This document shows positions 43,713 to 52,382 of a stretch of 64,000 bases of DNA, one piece after another. The notes beneath the pieces are model-generated. The model worked only from the letters and a program-made list of their open reading frames with translations, had not been told where the DNA came from and did no database searches. The stretch spans positions 6,265,824 to 6,329,823 of the forward strand of contig NC_019676.1 in the NCBI RefSeq assembly GCF_000316625.1, given 5' to 3'. Source of the stretch: Nostoc sp. PCC 7107 (lineage in GTDB: Bacteria > Cyanobacteriota > Cyanobacteriia > Cyanobacteriales > Nostocaceae). Positions within the stretch are counted from its first letter, which is position 1. The number at the start of each line of letters is the position of its first letter. A program made the position numbers and the translations under genes.

Positions 43713-45095
43713 TTAAATTGCACGCGAAAATTGTTTATCTTGTTTTTGATTATGAGCATCAAAAACAACAGCAATATTTCTCACCAATAACCTGCCGATG
43801 TCGGTAATTTGAATGTGATGGGCAGATAATTTAATCAGTCCATCTGCGGCTAATGGTTGTAATGCTTCTAGTTCTTGGGAGAAATATTGATCAAAGTTGA
43901 TGTGATACTTCTCAGCAATATCTTGTTTGTACAACTGAAAGTGCGACATAATGCACATGATTACATCTCGGCGGATAATATCATCTTGAGTTAGTTTGAT
44001 ACCTTTACTAACAGGCAAGACATGGTTAGCAACTGCCTGATAATAATCTTTTAATTGCTTATGGTTTTGGACGTAGGCATCGTTTAACATACTGATAGAA
44101 GTGGCACCAAAACCAAACAAATCTGTGCCAGCATGAGTAGTATAACCTTGAAAGTTGCGTTGGAGGGTGCGATTTCGTTGGGCGATCGCTAATTCATCGT
44201 TAGGTTTAGCAAAGTGATCCATCCCAATAAATAAATACTCGCTATTGGTTAATTCCTCAATGGTCATTTCCAAAATTTCTAACTTTTCTTGGGGTTTTGG
44301 TAAAGCCTCTGGAGGTATATTTTTTTGTGCTGGTTTTAACCAAGGGACATAAGCAAAGTTAAACACCACAATTCGGTCAGGATCTAATGCAACTGTCTTT
44401 TTGATTGTCTCTCGAAATGTCTGGAGAGTTTGATAAGGTAAACCATAAATTAAATCCACATTTACACTGTCAAACTTGGCTGCTTTAATCCAGTCCATGA
44501 CATTGAATAATAATTCTTCTGGCTGAATGCGGTTGACAGCTACTTGAACTTCATTGTTAAAGTCTTGGATACCAAAACTAACGCGATTAAATCCGAGTTC
44601 CCGCAGAAAGAAAATATACTCTTTATCCACGTAACGGGGACTAATTTCAATGGAAATTTCGGCTTGGGGGTCAAAATCAAAGTGTTGTGTAATCTTCTTC
44701 CAGAGAAATTCTACTTGTTCCAAGTCTAAATAGTTGGGTGTACCACCACCCCAGTGCATTTGCAATACCTTTCTATCGGGAGAAATCAAGTTAGACATAT
44801 TCTTGATTTCTTGAGCTAAATGTTCTAGATAAGGTTTGGCAATATTCTTGTTGTTGGAAATTACTGTATTACAGCCACAGAAATAACAAGCACTTTGGCA
44901 AAAAGGAATGTGGAAATAAAATGATAGCGGAGATTGTCTTTGATTGGAAGCGGCGATCGCACTGTGAAAATCAGCCGTTGTAAATGCTTCGCTTAACTCT
45001 GTCGCTGGTGGATAACTGGTGTATCTTGGTGCTGCTGTGTCGTACTTTTTGATCAAATCCAAATCAAATTTGACACCAGGTGATATGAATACCAT
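43713..45095 (-). CDS. hemN: Oxygen-independent coproporphyrinogen III oxidase
   Basis: Radical SAM enzyme that converts coproporphyrinogen III to protoporphyrinogen IX without oxygen. The 460-residue protein has the cluster motif in HIPFCQSACYFCGCN (CxxxCxxC plus an extra Cys), the MHWGGGTPNYL block, ISIEISPRYVD, SFGIQDFNNEVQ and NVDLIYGLPYQT, and the HemN C-terminal domain. The ATG at 45095 has GGAGG 5 bases upstream and is preferred to a TTG at 45107. It works in micro-oxic cells where the oxygen-dependent HemF stalls. It follows the heme oxygenase gene on the same strand (403-base gap), in a group like the low-oxygen set of Synechocystis. Confidence 0.95.
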   Translation of the reverse strand: MVFISPGVKFDLDLIKKYDTAAPRYTSYPPATELSEAFTTADFHSAIAASNQRQSPLSFYFHIPFCQSACYFCGCNTVISNNKNIAKPYLEHLAQEIKNMSNLISPDRKVLQMHWGGGTPNYLDLEQVEFLWKKITQHFDFDPQAEISIEISPRYVDKEYIFFLRELGFNRVSFGIQDFNNEVQVAVNRIQPEELLFNVMDWIKAAKFDSVNVDLIYGLPYQTLQTFRETIKKTVALDPDRIVVFNFAYVPWLKPAQKNIPPEALPKPQEKLEILEMTIEELTNSEYLFIGMDHFAKPNDELAIAQRNRTLQRNFQGYTTHAGTDLFGFGATSISMLNDAYVQNHKQLKDYYQAVANHVLPVSKGIKLTQDDIIRRDVIMCIMSHFQLYKQDIAEKYHINFDQYFSQELEALQPLAADGLIKLSAHHIQITDIGRLLVRNIAVVFDAHNQKQDKQFSRAI

Positions 45096-45498
45096 CAAAA
45101 CCTCCAATGTATTGGTTAGGCTGTCTTTTCAAACTCTCAAATCACAACGAGTCTGAAAACCAGTCTGAGTAGTTGGTTGTATAGCAATCTGATTTAATTG
45201 CTGAATTACTTGTAGGGATGGGGAATGGGAAATAAAGGCTACCTAAGCTTTGCAAAAATCAAATAGCAGTCCTGTATCGTTATGAGAAGTGGCAACTTGT
45301 TGATTTCGTTCACAGCCAACAAATTGCCCATAAATTTTCTATGTGCTAATGCAAAGCAGCGGAAATATTCATGCTGAGTAAGATATTCTTACCCTGCACC
45401 TCTACTCCCTATTCTTTTCGTCTAGCTGCTGTCTAGTTTAGATATCAGTTGCGGTGCATGATGTGTTGACTCCAACCAAACAGCCAATTTCTCAAAAA
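45096..45498. other. Intergenic region upstream of hemN
   Basis: About 400 bases with no gene. It should hold the hemN promoter; no operator, repeat or terminator was recognised. Confidence 0.5.
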
Positions 45499-46215
45499 TT
45501 AATTAGTGGCGGCTGCTTCAGTGCTGCCTGGGTTATGAGAACCAGTCAGGTTATTAAATAGTACTTGACCGATCGCTCTAATTAAACTACCTTCTAGTTC
45601 TTCAGCCATTTGCATATTCAAACTAAAGGCATGATTGGCTTCAGCCACAATTTTCTCGGCTGTGACATCATCCACAGGTACAGCGTTTAACCCATCCCGG
45701 TATTTGTCTTTAAAGGCTTTTTTGTCGGGAATTTGGTCAAAGTTATAAAAAGATGTTCCTTCGTAGCCAGACAGCTTCAGGGTTGACTGGGCAATTTTTT
45801 GTAACATCTGACCACCTGACAGGTCGCCCATGTAGCGGGTGTAGGCATGACCGATTAATAATGCAGGTGCAGATGCAGATAATTGTTGAATGCGGGCGAT
45901 GTATTTTTTGGCATTGTTGGAAGGTGTGATTAAACTTCGCCAGTCGTTGCCATAGTAAAATACCATGTCTGTTTCTAAAGCTGCCCGGCGATTCAGTTCA
46001 GGAAAGTACATCCCACCAATTACCGGATTGTTTTGGTGACTGGCTAAGGCTGTTTCTAGTTCGGTGTAAACAAAATACAAGTTACCAAGAAACTTTGCAA
46101 AGCAGTCTTTATCGACAACACCTTTGAGAAAACATTTCATGAATCCGACATTTTCTGCTGCTGTGTGCGCTTTTTGCGTACCAGAACGCAGTTTGACAGC
46201 TAAATTACTACTCAT
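45499..46215 (-). CDS. ho: Heme oxygenase (biliverdin-forming)
   Basis: Opens haem to biliverdin IX-alpha, CO and iron with ferredoxin; biliverdin feeds phycobilins. The 238-residue protein has the proximal His in LRSGTQKAHTAAENVGFMK (about residue 17) and the distal helix LIGHAYTRYMGDLSGGQMLQK. Length fits soluble cyanobacterial heme oxygenases. The ATG at 46215 follows AAAGGAAC and is preferred to an upstream frame extension. Together with hemN and the divergent acsF it resembles the micro-oxic group (cyclase, heme oxygenase, HemN), so this may be the low-oxygen isoform. Which isoform cannot be decided from sequence. Confidence 0.95.
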   Translation of the reverse strand: MSSNLAVKLRSGTQKAHTAAENVGFMKCFLKGVVDKDCFAKFLGNLYFVYTELETALASHQNNPVIGGMYFPELNRRAALETDMVFYYGNDWRSLITPSNNAKKYIARIQQLSASAPALLIGHAYTRYMGDLSGGQMLQKIAQSTLKLSGYEGTSFYNFDQIPDKKAFKDKYRDGLNAVPVDDVTAEKIVAEANHAFSLNMQMAEELEGSLIRAIGQVLFNNLTGSHNPGSTEAAATN

Positions 46216-46686
46216 TTTTGGTTCCTTTATCACCGACTTACATTAATGGAGGGATTAGGGGTTAGAGGCTAGTATTCTGACTCAGCACCCAGCGCCTTAA
46301 AAAGAATTCACGTCAGAGATAGAGAATTGTTATTCTAGATGTAGAGGGGAAAAGCATCGGCATCACTTCAACCAGCAAATACCACTGCCGATACTGTTCA
46401 GAGGGATTTTTGTTCTCCCAAAATCATTTAACTATCAATACTTGTATAACTATACAGCTATTAATATTTCTTTATATTCCTACATGTTTGGCAAAAATAA
46501 AGATGTTGCATTGCTACATCTCTGGAAAGCGGCAAAATCAACCAAAAAACAGGTGCTATAACCCTGATAAACCTCAGCATTAAGGTTATCTCGTGAAATC
46601 TGCTTTTCAATAATTTAACTGATGTGGAACTATAGCGTTTTATGTTTATATAACTATTAAAAGATAAAATAATATCAAGGAGTCTC
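46216..46686. promoter_or_regulatory. Divergent promoter region, heme oxygenase / acsF
   Basis: 471 AT-rich bases between two divergent tetrapyrrole genes. The acsF start is preceded by CAAGGAGTCTC and an AT-rich stretch with -10-like sequences. If the group is controlled by low oxygen, the operator (for example for a MarR-type activator such as ChlR) would be here; I cannot point to one. Confidence 0.4.
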
Positions 46687-47763
46687 ATGGTCGATTCAGT
46701 GGCAACTCCAGAGCCTCAATTGCTGAAGCCGGGTATTAAAGCACCTGTTGCAGAAACATTATTAACACCTAGGTTTTACACCACTGACTTTGATGCAGTG
46801 GCGAAATTGGACATATCGGCTAATGAGGCAGAAATCCGGGCGATTGTTGATGAACTGCGTGCAGACTATAACCGCCATCACTTTGTGCGGGATGATGAAT
46901 TTAAACAATCATGGGATCACATTACAGGTGAAAAACGCCGCACCTTTATTGACTTTTTAGAACGCTCTTGTACCTCAGAATTTTCTGGGTTTCTCTTATT
47001 TAAAGAATTATCGCGCCGCCTGAAAAAAAATAACCCGCTGTTATCAGAAGCCTTTGAATATATGGCTAGAGATGAAGCTCGCCATGCAGGATTCCTCAAC
47101 AAATCAATGGCAGATTTAAAACTTTCTCTAGACTTAAACTTTTTAACTAAATCCCGTACATATACTTTCTTCCCGCCAGAGTGGATTATTTACACAGTTT
47201 ACCTATCGGAGAAGATTGGTTACTGGCGTTATATCTTAGTTAATCAGCACATGCAGGAGCATCCAGAATACCAATTTTATCCACTGTTCCGCAAATTTGA
47301 GAGTTGGTGTCAAGACGAAAATCGACATGGGGATTTCTTTAAAGCATTGCTGCGATCGCAAACCAAACTCTGGAAAAGTTGGACAGCGAAATTGTGGGTG
47401 CGGTTCTTTTTGCTGACTGTGTTTGCTACCCATACAATGACAGTATTTGAACGAGCCTCATTTTACGAAGCAATTGGGATTCATCCCCGTAAATACAACA
47501 ACCGAGTTATTCAAGAAACAAATAACACTTCTGCACGCGCATTTCCCCTCATCCTCAATACAAATCACCCAGAATTTTTCTGGCGCTTAGAACAGTGTTC
47601 TGAGAATAACTTGAAAATCGCTGCGATTAACAAAAGTAATCAACCAAGTTTGGTTAAATTATTCCAAAGAATACCGCCAATTATCGCCATTGTTTGGAAT
47701 ATGTTGCAGCTATATCTCATCAAGCCAATTGATACAGAAAGCACACGCGGCACAGTTCTTTAG
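46687..47763 (+). CDS. acsF: Mg-protoporphyrin IX monomethyl ester oxidative cyclase
   Basis: Di-iron membrane-associated oxygenase that forms ring E of chlorophyll. The 358-residue protein has the di-iron ligand motifs: DFLERSCTSEFSGFLLFKEL, MARDEARHAGFLNKSM (ExxH) and WCQDENRHGDFFKAL (ExxH). Length is typical of cyanobacterial AcsF/ChlA. The start has a strong AAGGAG. Because it sits with heme oxygenase and hemN it may be the form used at low oxygen (ChlAII in Synechocystis); this is inference from gene order. Followed by a perfect hairpin at 47820-47851. Confidence 0.95.
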   Translation: MVDSVATPEPQLLKPGIKAPVAETLLTPRFYTTDFDAVAKLDISANEAEIRAIVDELRADYNRHHFVRDDEFKQSWDHITGEKRRTFIDFLERSCTSEFSGFLLFKELSRRLKKNNPLLSEAFEYMARDEARHAGFLNKSMADLKLSLDLNFLTKSRTYTFFPPEWIIYTVYLSEKIGYWRYILVNQHMQEHPEYQFYPLFRKFESWCQDENRHGDFFKALLRSQTKLWKSWTAKLWVRFFLLTVFATHTMTVFERASFYEAIGIHPRKYNNRVIQETNNTSARAFPLILNTNHPEFFWRLEQCSENNLKIAAINKSNQPSLVKLFQRIPPIIAIVWNMLQLYLIKPIDTESTRGTVL

Positions 47764-47819
47764 TCTATTCAAATAATTTTGGATTTGAGATGTGCGATCG
47801 CCACCCCTGAGCGATCGCA

Positions 47820-47851
47820 TAACGCACCGCTAGATATCTGGCGGTGCGTTA
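47820..47851 (+). terminator. Hairpin after acsF
   Basis: TAACGCACCGC (47820-47830) and GCGGTGCGTTA (47841-47851) form a perfect 11-bp stem; the loop TAGATATCTG is itself partly palindromic. There is no long T-run. Likely the end of the acsF message or a small repeat. The remaining bases to 48107 hold no recognised gene. Confidence 0.55.
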
Positions 47852-48107
47852 GCACTGATTTTCGGCAACATCATTTTCATGGCAGAGTGATAAGTATTTC
47901 GTTTACAGATGCAGTTTTAGACTATGCCATCCCATGAAGGATTTTTGCAGCATCTAGTACACACAAATATTCCTGCAACTATTTTGCGTAATCATCAACA
48001 TACTATCTGTAACTGTAGTACAAGTAATTTATACATAAAAAATATCTTTAAAAGGGAAGTAAGCTAAAATTCAAGCATATCAAGCATTTCTAGATTAAAA
48101 ACACCTT

Positions 48108-48848
48108 ATGTTGGAGACTTTACAAACTCGAATATATGAACTCGAACAATTTGCCAACAACCTAGTTGCTAACCAACTCACACACCTGAGTTTATTGAGT
48201 GTAGGTATAATTTTTATGGCGGGCTTACTCACCAGCCTCACTCCTTGTATGTTGTCGATGCTACCCATTACCATCGGGTATATCGGGGGATATGAAGCAA
48301 AAAGCCGCCTACAAGCAGCAGCCCAGTCAACTTGGTTTGCGTTAGGATTAGCAACTACCCTTGCTGGTATGGGCATCATAGCTGGTGTAGTTGGCAAAGT
48401 CTACGGACAAATCGGAGTTGGTTTACCAATTATTGTGAGTGTTATCGCCATTATTATGGGGTTGAACTTACTCGAAGCATTACCCATACAATTTCCTTCT
48501 TTGGGCGAGACGAATTGGATATCCCCAGATTTACCGCCGGGAGTGCGTTCTTATTCTCTCGGCTTAACTTTTGGCTTAGTGGCTTCTCCTTGCAGCACAC
48601 CTGTTTTAGCCAGTTTACTAACTTGGGTCGCCAGCACACAAGACTTAATTTTAGGCGCAGTTTTGTTACTTTCTTATACAGCAGGGTATGTTGCACCATT
48701 AATTTTGGCAGGTACTTTTACCGCTGCGATCAAAAAACTGCTGGAGTTGCGCCGTTGGTCTGGTTGGATTAACCCAGTCAGCGGGGCGCTATTAGTAGGA
48801 TTTGGTGTTTTTTCTTTGATTTCTCGCATTCCCTTTGGCAGTTTGTAA
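48108..48848 (+). CDS. ccdA: CcdA-type thiol transporter for cytochrome c assembly
   Basis: Carries reducing power across the thylakoid/plasma membrane to keep apocytochrome c cysteines reduced for haem attachment. The 246-residue protein has six hydrophobic segments and the two conserved redox Cys in LTPCMLSMLPITIGY and ASPCSTPVLASLL. Its stop is 3 bases before ccs1, so the two form an operon of the System II cytochrome c pathway. This would serve psbV and the cytochrome c6 in the same window as well as cytochrome f. Confidence 0.95.
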   Translation: MLETLQTRIYELEQFANNLVANQLTHLSLLSVGIIFMAGLLTSLTPCMLSMLPITIGYIGGYEAKSRLQAAAQSTWFALGLATTLAGMGIIAGVVGKVYGQIGVGLPIIVSVIAIIMGLNLLEALPIQFPSLGETNWISPDLPPGVRSYSLGLTFGLVASPCSTPVLASLLTWVASTQDLILGAVLLLSYTAGYVAPLILAGTFTAAIKKLLELRRWSGWINPVSGALLVGFGVFSLISRIPFGSL

Positions 48849-48851
48849 CCC

Positions 48852-50231
48852 ATGACTTTAGATAATTCAGCGTCTACAGAATCAAGTTGGTTGTCAGCAC
48901 CTTGGCGCTTTATGCGTAAGGAGGTTTTGCCTGTACTGACAGACTTAAGATTGGCGATCGCCTTATTCTTAATCATCGCCCTGTTTAGTATTAGTGGTAC
49001 TGTGATTGAACAAGACCAGTCAGTCAGTTTCTATCGCACTAACTACCCAGAACATCCGGCTTTATTTGGTTTTCTGACTTGGAAGGTCATCTTAATAACT
49101 GGGTTAAACCGCGTATATCATACTTGGTGGTTTACCGCATTACTTATCTTGTTTGGTAGTAGTTTGAGCGCTTGTACATTTACGCGTCAATTACCAGCCT
49201 TAAAAGCTGCTCAACGCTGGAAATATTATGAAGAACCCCGACAATTTCAAAAATTAGCTTTAAGCGCAGAATTAGATACAGCTTCTTTAAATTCTCTCAC
49301 TCCATTATTACAAAACCGTCGTTATAAAATTTTTCAAGACAAAGATCATATCCTCTACGCCCGTAAAGGCATAGTCGGACGTATTGGCCCGATAATCGTG
49401 CATATTGGCATAGTCACGATTCTGGTGGGGGGAATTTGGGGGTCTATGACTGGATTTACCGCCCAAGAAAAAATTGCTAGTGGCGATAAATTTCAGGTAG
49501 AAAACATTATTAATGCTGGCCCTTGGGCAAACACCAAACACTTAAAAGATTGGTCATTACATGTTAATCGTTTTTGGATTGACTATACGCCCTCTGGGAG
49601 TATTGACCAGTTTTATTCGGATATGTCCGTTTTAGATAATGACGGTAAAGAGATTGACCGCAAGACGATTTTTGTAAACCAACCTCTGCGTTATCGTGGC
49701 GTAACTTTCTATCAAGCCGATTGGGGAATCTCTGGTGTCCGGTTCCAATTTAATAACAGTCCTGTGTTCCAGCTACCAATGGCGGCGTTAAATACCAGTC
49801 CTCAACAAGGTAGGCTTTGGGGAACTTGGCTTCCGACTAAACCCGATTTGAGTGAGGGCGTGTCTTTGATTGTGAAAGATCTGCAAGGCATGATATTAAT
49901 TTATGACTCCAAAGGGCAGTTAATTAATACTGTGCGTGCTGGTATGGCTACCGAAGTCAACGGTACAAACTTAAAAATCTTAGAAATTATTGGTAGTACT
50001 GGCTTACAAATCAAATCTGATCCTGGGATACCAATTGTTTATGGTGGTTTTGCCATTTTGATGGCGGGTGTAGTTATGAGTTACTTCTCCCATTCGCAAA
50101 TTTGGGCATTACAAAAAGGCGATCGCTTGTATGTGGGTGGTAAAACCAATCGCGCTCAAGTTGCTTTTGAAAAAGAAGTCCTAGAGATTTTGAATGGACT
50201 GAATACGCAGTCAACAGCAGTAGTGGGGTAG
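48852..50231 (+). CDS. ccs1: Cytochrome c biogenesis protein Ccs1 (CcsB/ResB)
   Basis: With CcsA it delivers haem to apocytochromes c in System II. The 459-residue protein has the ResB plan: an N-terminal membrane helix ([20 protein letters not shown]), conserved [21 protein letters not shown], a third helix ([20 protein letters not shown]), a large lumenal domain with [12 protein letters not shown], and a last helix ([22 protein letters not shown]) with the conserved His. CcdA is coupled upstream; CcsA is not in the window. Confidence 0.95.
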   Translation: MTLDNSASTESSWLSAPWRFMRKEVLPVLTDLRLAIALFLIIALFSISGTVIEQDQSVSFYRTNYPEHPALFGFLTWKVILITGLNRVYHTWWFTALLILFGSSLSACTFTRQLPALKAAQRWKYYEEPRQFQKLALSAELDTASLNSLTPLLQNRRYKIFQDKDHILYARKGIVGRIGPIIVHIGIVTILVGGIWGSMTGFTAQEKIASGDKFQVENIINAGPWANTKHLKDWSLHVNRFWIDYTPSGSIDQFYSDMSVLDNDGKEIDRKTIFVNQPLRYRGVTFYQADWGISGVRFQFNNSPVFQLPMAALNTSPQQGRLWGTWLPTKPDLSEGVSLIVKDLQGMILIYDSKGQLINTVRAGMATEVNGTNLKILEIIGSTGLQIKSDPGIPIVYGGFAILMAGVVMSYFSHSQIWALQKGDRLYVGGKTNRAQVAFEKEVLEILNGLNTQSTAVVG

Positions 50232-50384
50232 ATTAACTTGTCATACTATTAAGTAAATTCCTATCCACTTCATAAACGCAAACATTAAGTTTTAAAGGCT
50301 GAATAAATATAGTGATTCTCTCTGTATCTTCACTGTAATTATTCAGCCTTAATATTTATTCTCAATATGATAGATATAACAAGT

Positions 50385-50780
50385 TTAGGTTGACGTTTTT
50401 TGATGGTGTACTTCAATAACTGTATGCACGTTTCCCCGTGGAGCAAAATCTGCTTTTACGGTAATTTCTAGGGGATCACAAGCTGTAACCATATCATCTA
50501 AAATTTGATTGGCAGATTCTTCATGGGAGATATAGCGATCGCGGTAACTATTAATGTAAAGCTTCAGGGCTTTTAATTCTACTACCCGTTCATCTGGTAT
50601 GTAGGTAATATAAATTGTGGCAAAGTCTGGATAGCCGGAAAATGGACATTTACAGGTAAATTCTGGCAAAGTAATGTTGATATCATATCGCCTACCGACT
50701 CGCGGATTGGGAAAGGTAATTAAATTTCCTTCCGCAATGTTGCGTTCGCCATACTTTACTTCTGATGTGTCCTGGGTCAT
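50385..50780 (-). CDS. queF: NADPH-dependent 7-cyano-7-deazaguanine reductase
   Basis: Reduces the nitrile preQ0 to preQ1 in queuosine synthesis. This is the short, unimodular QueF type: 131 residues with the catalytic Cys in LPEFTCKCPFSGYPDFA, the QueF motif ELKALKLYINSYRD with its conserved Glu, and HEESANQILDDMV. No preQ1 riboswitch was recognised upstream (50781-50885). A gene of unknown function lies just upstream on the same strand. Confidence 0.96.
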   Translation of the reverse strand: MTQDTSEVKYGERNIAEGNLITFPNPRVGRRYDINITLPEFTCKCPFSGYPDFATIYITYIPDERVVELKALKLYINSYRDRYISHEESANQILDDMVTACDPLEITVKADFAPRGNVHTVIEVHHQKTST

Positions 50781-50885
50781 GGGTCAATTCTCCTTGGTCA
50801 TCTGTCGCCTCAACAATAATAGGCGAAAAGCTGATTAAGATAAAAATTCTTTGACCTTTTGCCTTTTTACTTTCACCTTGTTGTA

Positions 50886-51281
50886 CTACTCTTGTTCCCA
50901 GTCAGGACAATTCTGATCATCCCAGCCTTGGGGGTGCATAGCACAGACTAACAAGTTACCACCATAAACTTGACCGTGGTAGTTTGTACAACCTACACAA
51001 GCAGCATTTTGTTCTGGTGTAGCTTCAACTGAGTAGGGAAAACCTGGATCTGCATCTGTAACTATATCTTCTAGTTCCCAATACATTTCTAAGAAGGGTG
51101 CAGATATTTCCTGTAAGTATTGTTCTACTTCAATGGCAATACTATTTTGTACTTCCTCAGTTAATTCTTCTGTCAGGTCAAAAAAGCTATCAACCATATC
51201 ATTCATTCCTTGAAAGAAGCGCTCTACTTCCTCTGCCACTGTTTCAACGATTCCCATTAAATCTTTGTGCCATTCTTCCAT
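50886..51281 (-). CDS. Conserved-looking acidic protein with Cys-rich C-terminus
   Basis: A 131-residue, strongly acidic protein that I cannot name. Residues 1-75 form long helices with many Glu (VETVAEEVERFFQGMNDMVD). The C-terminal 45 residues hold four Cys in AACVGCTNYHG, LLVCAMHP and DDQNCPDW plus two His, and look like a metal-binding knuckle. I recall proteins of this kind from many cyanobacteria, without a known role. It lies about 100 bases before queF on the same strand. Confidence 0.65.
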   Translation of the reverse strand: MEEWHKDLMGIVETVAEEVERFFQGMNDMVDSFFDLTEELTEEVQNSIAIEVEQYLQEISAPFLEMYWELEDIVTDADPGFPYSVEATPEQNAACVGCTNYHGQVYGGNLLVCAMHPQGWDDQNCPDWEQE

Positions 51282-51441
51282 AAATTTGACGCTCTGCTGG
51301 CTATAAAATTAGGATGCTAACAACCACCCAAATCAAAGTATATGAATACATTCTAGGCAATGTATGTTGTCAACTTCCTGGGTGAGACAGTGAGTTATTG
51401 TACTATTGACTGCTGATGCTGAAGATAAAAACTGCCGTTTA

Positions 51442-51822
51442 TCAATCACGTTGCAGTTTTTTTAACTCTTCTTGCAGTTTTAGCACTTGGTCACGCAAGT
51501 CATCCACATTTTCAGTCGAGGTCTCTTTTACTGTTGGCGCTTCATCTTCCTCTAGGATTTCGATGCGACGAGGTTCAGAAGGTGTTGTTTTTTCAGCATT
51601 ATCAGCAGGAGTTGGTGGCTGTTGCGCTTGCGTCATCATATCTTCAACGAAGCGGCGGGCTTCTTCTGTGTTCATTTCGCCCCGCGCTACCATTTCATCT
51701 GCCAGCTTTTGGACTTGCGATCGCAGTTCGGATAATTTACCTCCCGCTTTCTCACCTGCGTAAGAAGCTAACCCGACACCGAGGTAAAAAGCTTTTTGTA
51801 CAATATCTCCAAAACCGGGCAT
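51442..51822 (-). CDS. Phasin-like coiled-coil protein
   Basis: A 126-residue protein. Residues 1-65 resemble the phasin/PhaF helical region (QKAFYLGVGLASYAGEKAGG, KLADEMVARGEMNTEEARRF). A Pro/Glu-rich linker follows and then a short coiled coil (VDDLRDQVLKLQEELKKLQR). Phasins coat polyhydroxybutyrate granules, but relatives in cyanobacteria without PHB also exist, so the role is uncertain. It is preceded by the SRP RNA gene on the same strand. Confidence 0.7.
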   Translation of the reverse strand: MPGFGDIVQKAFYLGVGLASYAGEKAGGKLSELRSQVQKLADEMVARGEMNTEEARRFVEDMMTQAQQPPTPADNAEKTTPSEPRRIEILEEDEAPTVKETSTENVDDLRDQVLKLQEELKKLQRD

Positions 51823-51849
51823 CGCTGCTGATTGCTCCTACAAAATAGG

Positions 51850-51946
51850 GCGACCCGGAGACTACGCCTACTACAAGCATCCCGTGTTGCTGCCACCTTC
51901 CGGTTCTGACAAGGTTTAGGCGTTGCAGTCGCATAGATCCAGGTCT
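51850..51946 (-). ncRNA. ffs: Signal recognition particle RNA (4.5S, bacterial small type)
   Basis: Read on the minus strand the segment contains TGTCAGAACCGGAAGGTGGCAGC, the conserved Ffh-binding hairpin of SRP RNA (TCAG, CCGGAAGG tetraloop region, AGCAGC-like). The ends GACCTGG and CCGGGTC pair, giving a single long hairpin of about 97 nt. With Ffh it targets membrane and secreted proteins. Ends are estimates. Confidence 0.9.
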
Positions 51947-51982
51947 AATAAAATAGTAACACGAAAACTCCGTAAGTGTGAT

Positions 51983-52249
51983 CTACTCAACTACAATTTT
52001 CCATTCGTAAAGCTGGTAGTTGACACAACCGTTTTTTACCAAGGGGTCAAGGGCAATTATTGTTTGGGCTTCCTCCAGAGACGCGGCTTCAAACAATAAC
52101 ATCCCACCGCCCATTTTTGCCCAATAGCCCGTTTTGGCTTGATGCCCTTTGGCTATTAAATCTTGCACGAAGGCTTTGTGGGCTGGTACATATTGGTCAA
52201 AGATAGTTTTATTGACTATACCTGACTCTATTTTGACAAACCAGGGCAT
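51983..52249 (-). CDS. YciI family protein
   Basis: An 88-residue ferredoxin-like-fold protein. It matches the YciI family: MPWFVKIESGIVNKTIFDQY, VQDLIAKGHQAKTGYWAKMG, MLLFEAASLEEAQTIIALDP and the ending VNYQLYEWKIV. The conserved His/Asp pair of the family is only partly visible (DP present in IALDPLV). YciI proteins are small enzymes or binders of unclear function. It sits alone between ffs and sppA. Confidence 0.88.
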   Translation of the reverse strand: MPWFVKIESGIVNKTIFDQYVPAHKAFVQDLIAKGHQAKTGYWAKMGGGMLLFEAASLEEAQTIIALDPLVKNGCVNYQLYEWKIVVE

Positions 52250-52382
52250 TTTTTCACTAACCTCTAATTCTCAAAATCTGTTTATCTGTACAGCAGTTAT
52301 GGTCAAGTGCTGAGTATTAATCTAGTAATTTTGAGGATTTTAGCCATCAACACTGTCCTTATCTAAGGAACTACAGCTATAC

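Noticed and set aside
50781..50885. Looked for a preQ1 riboswitch before queF
   Set aside because: No hairpin plus A-rich tail of the preQ1 class was recognised in the short leader.
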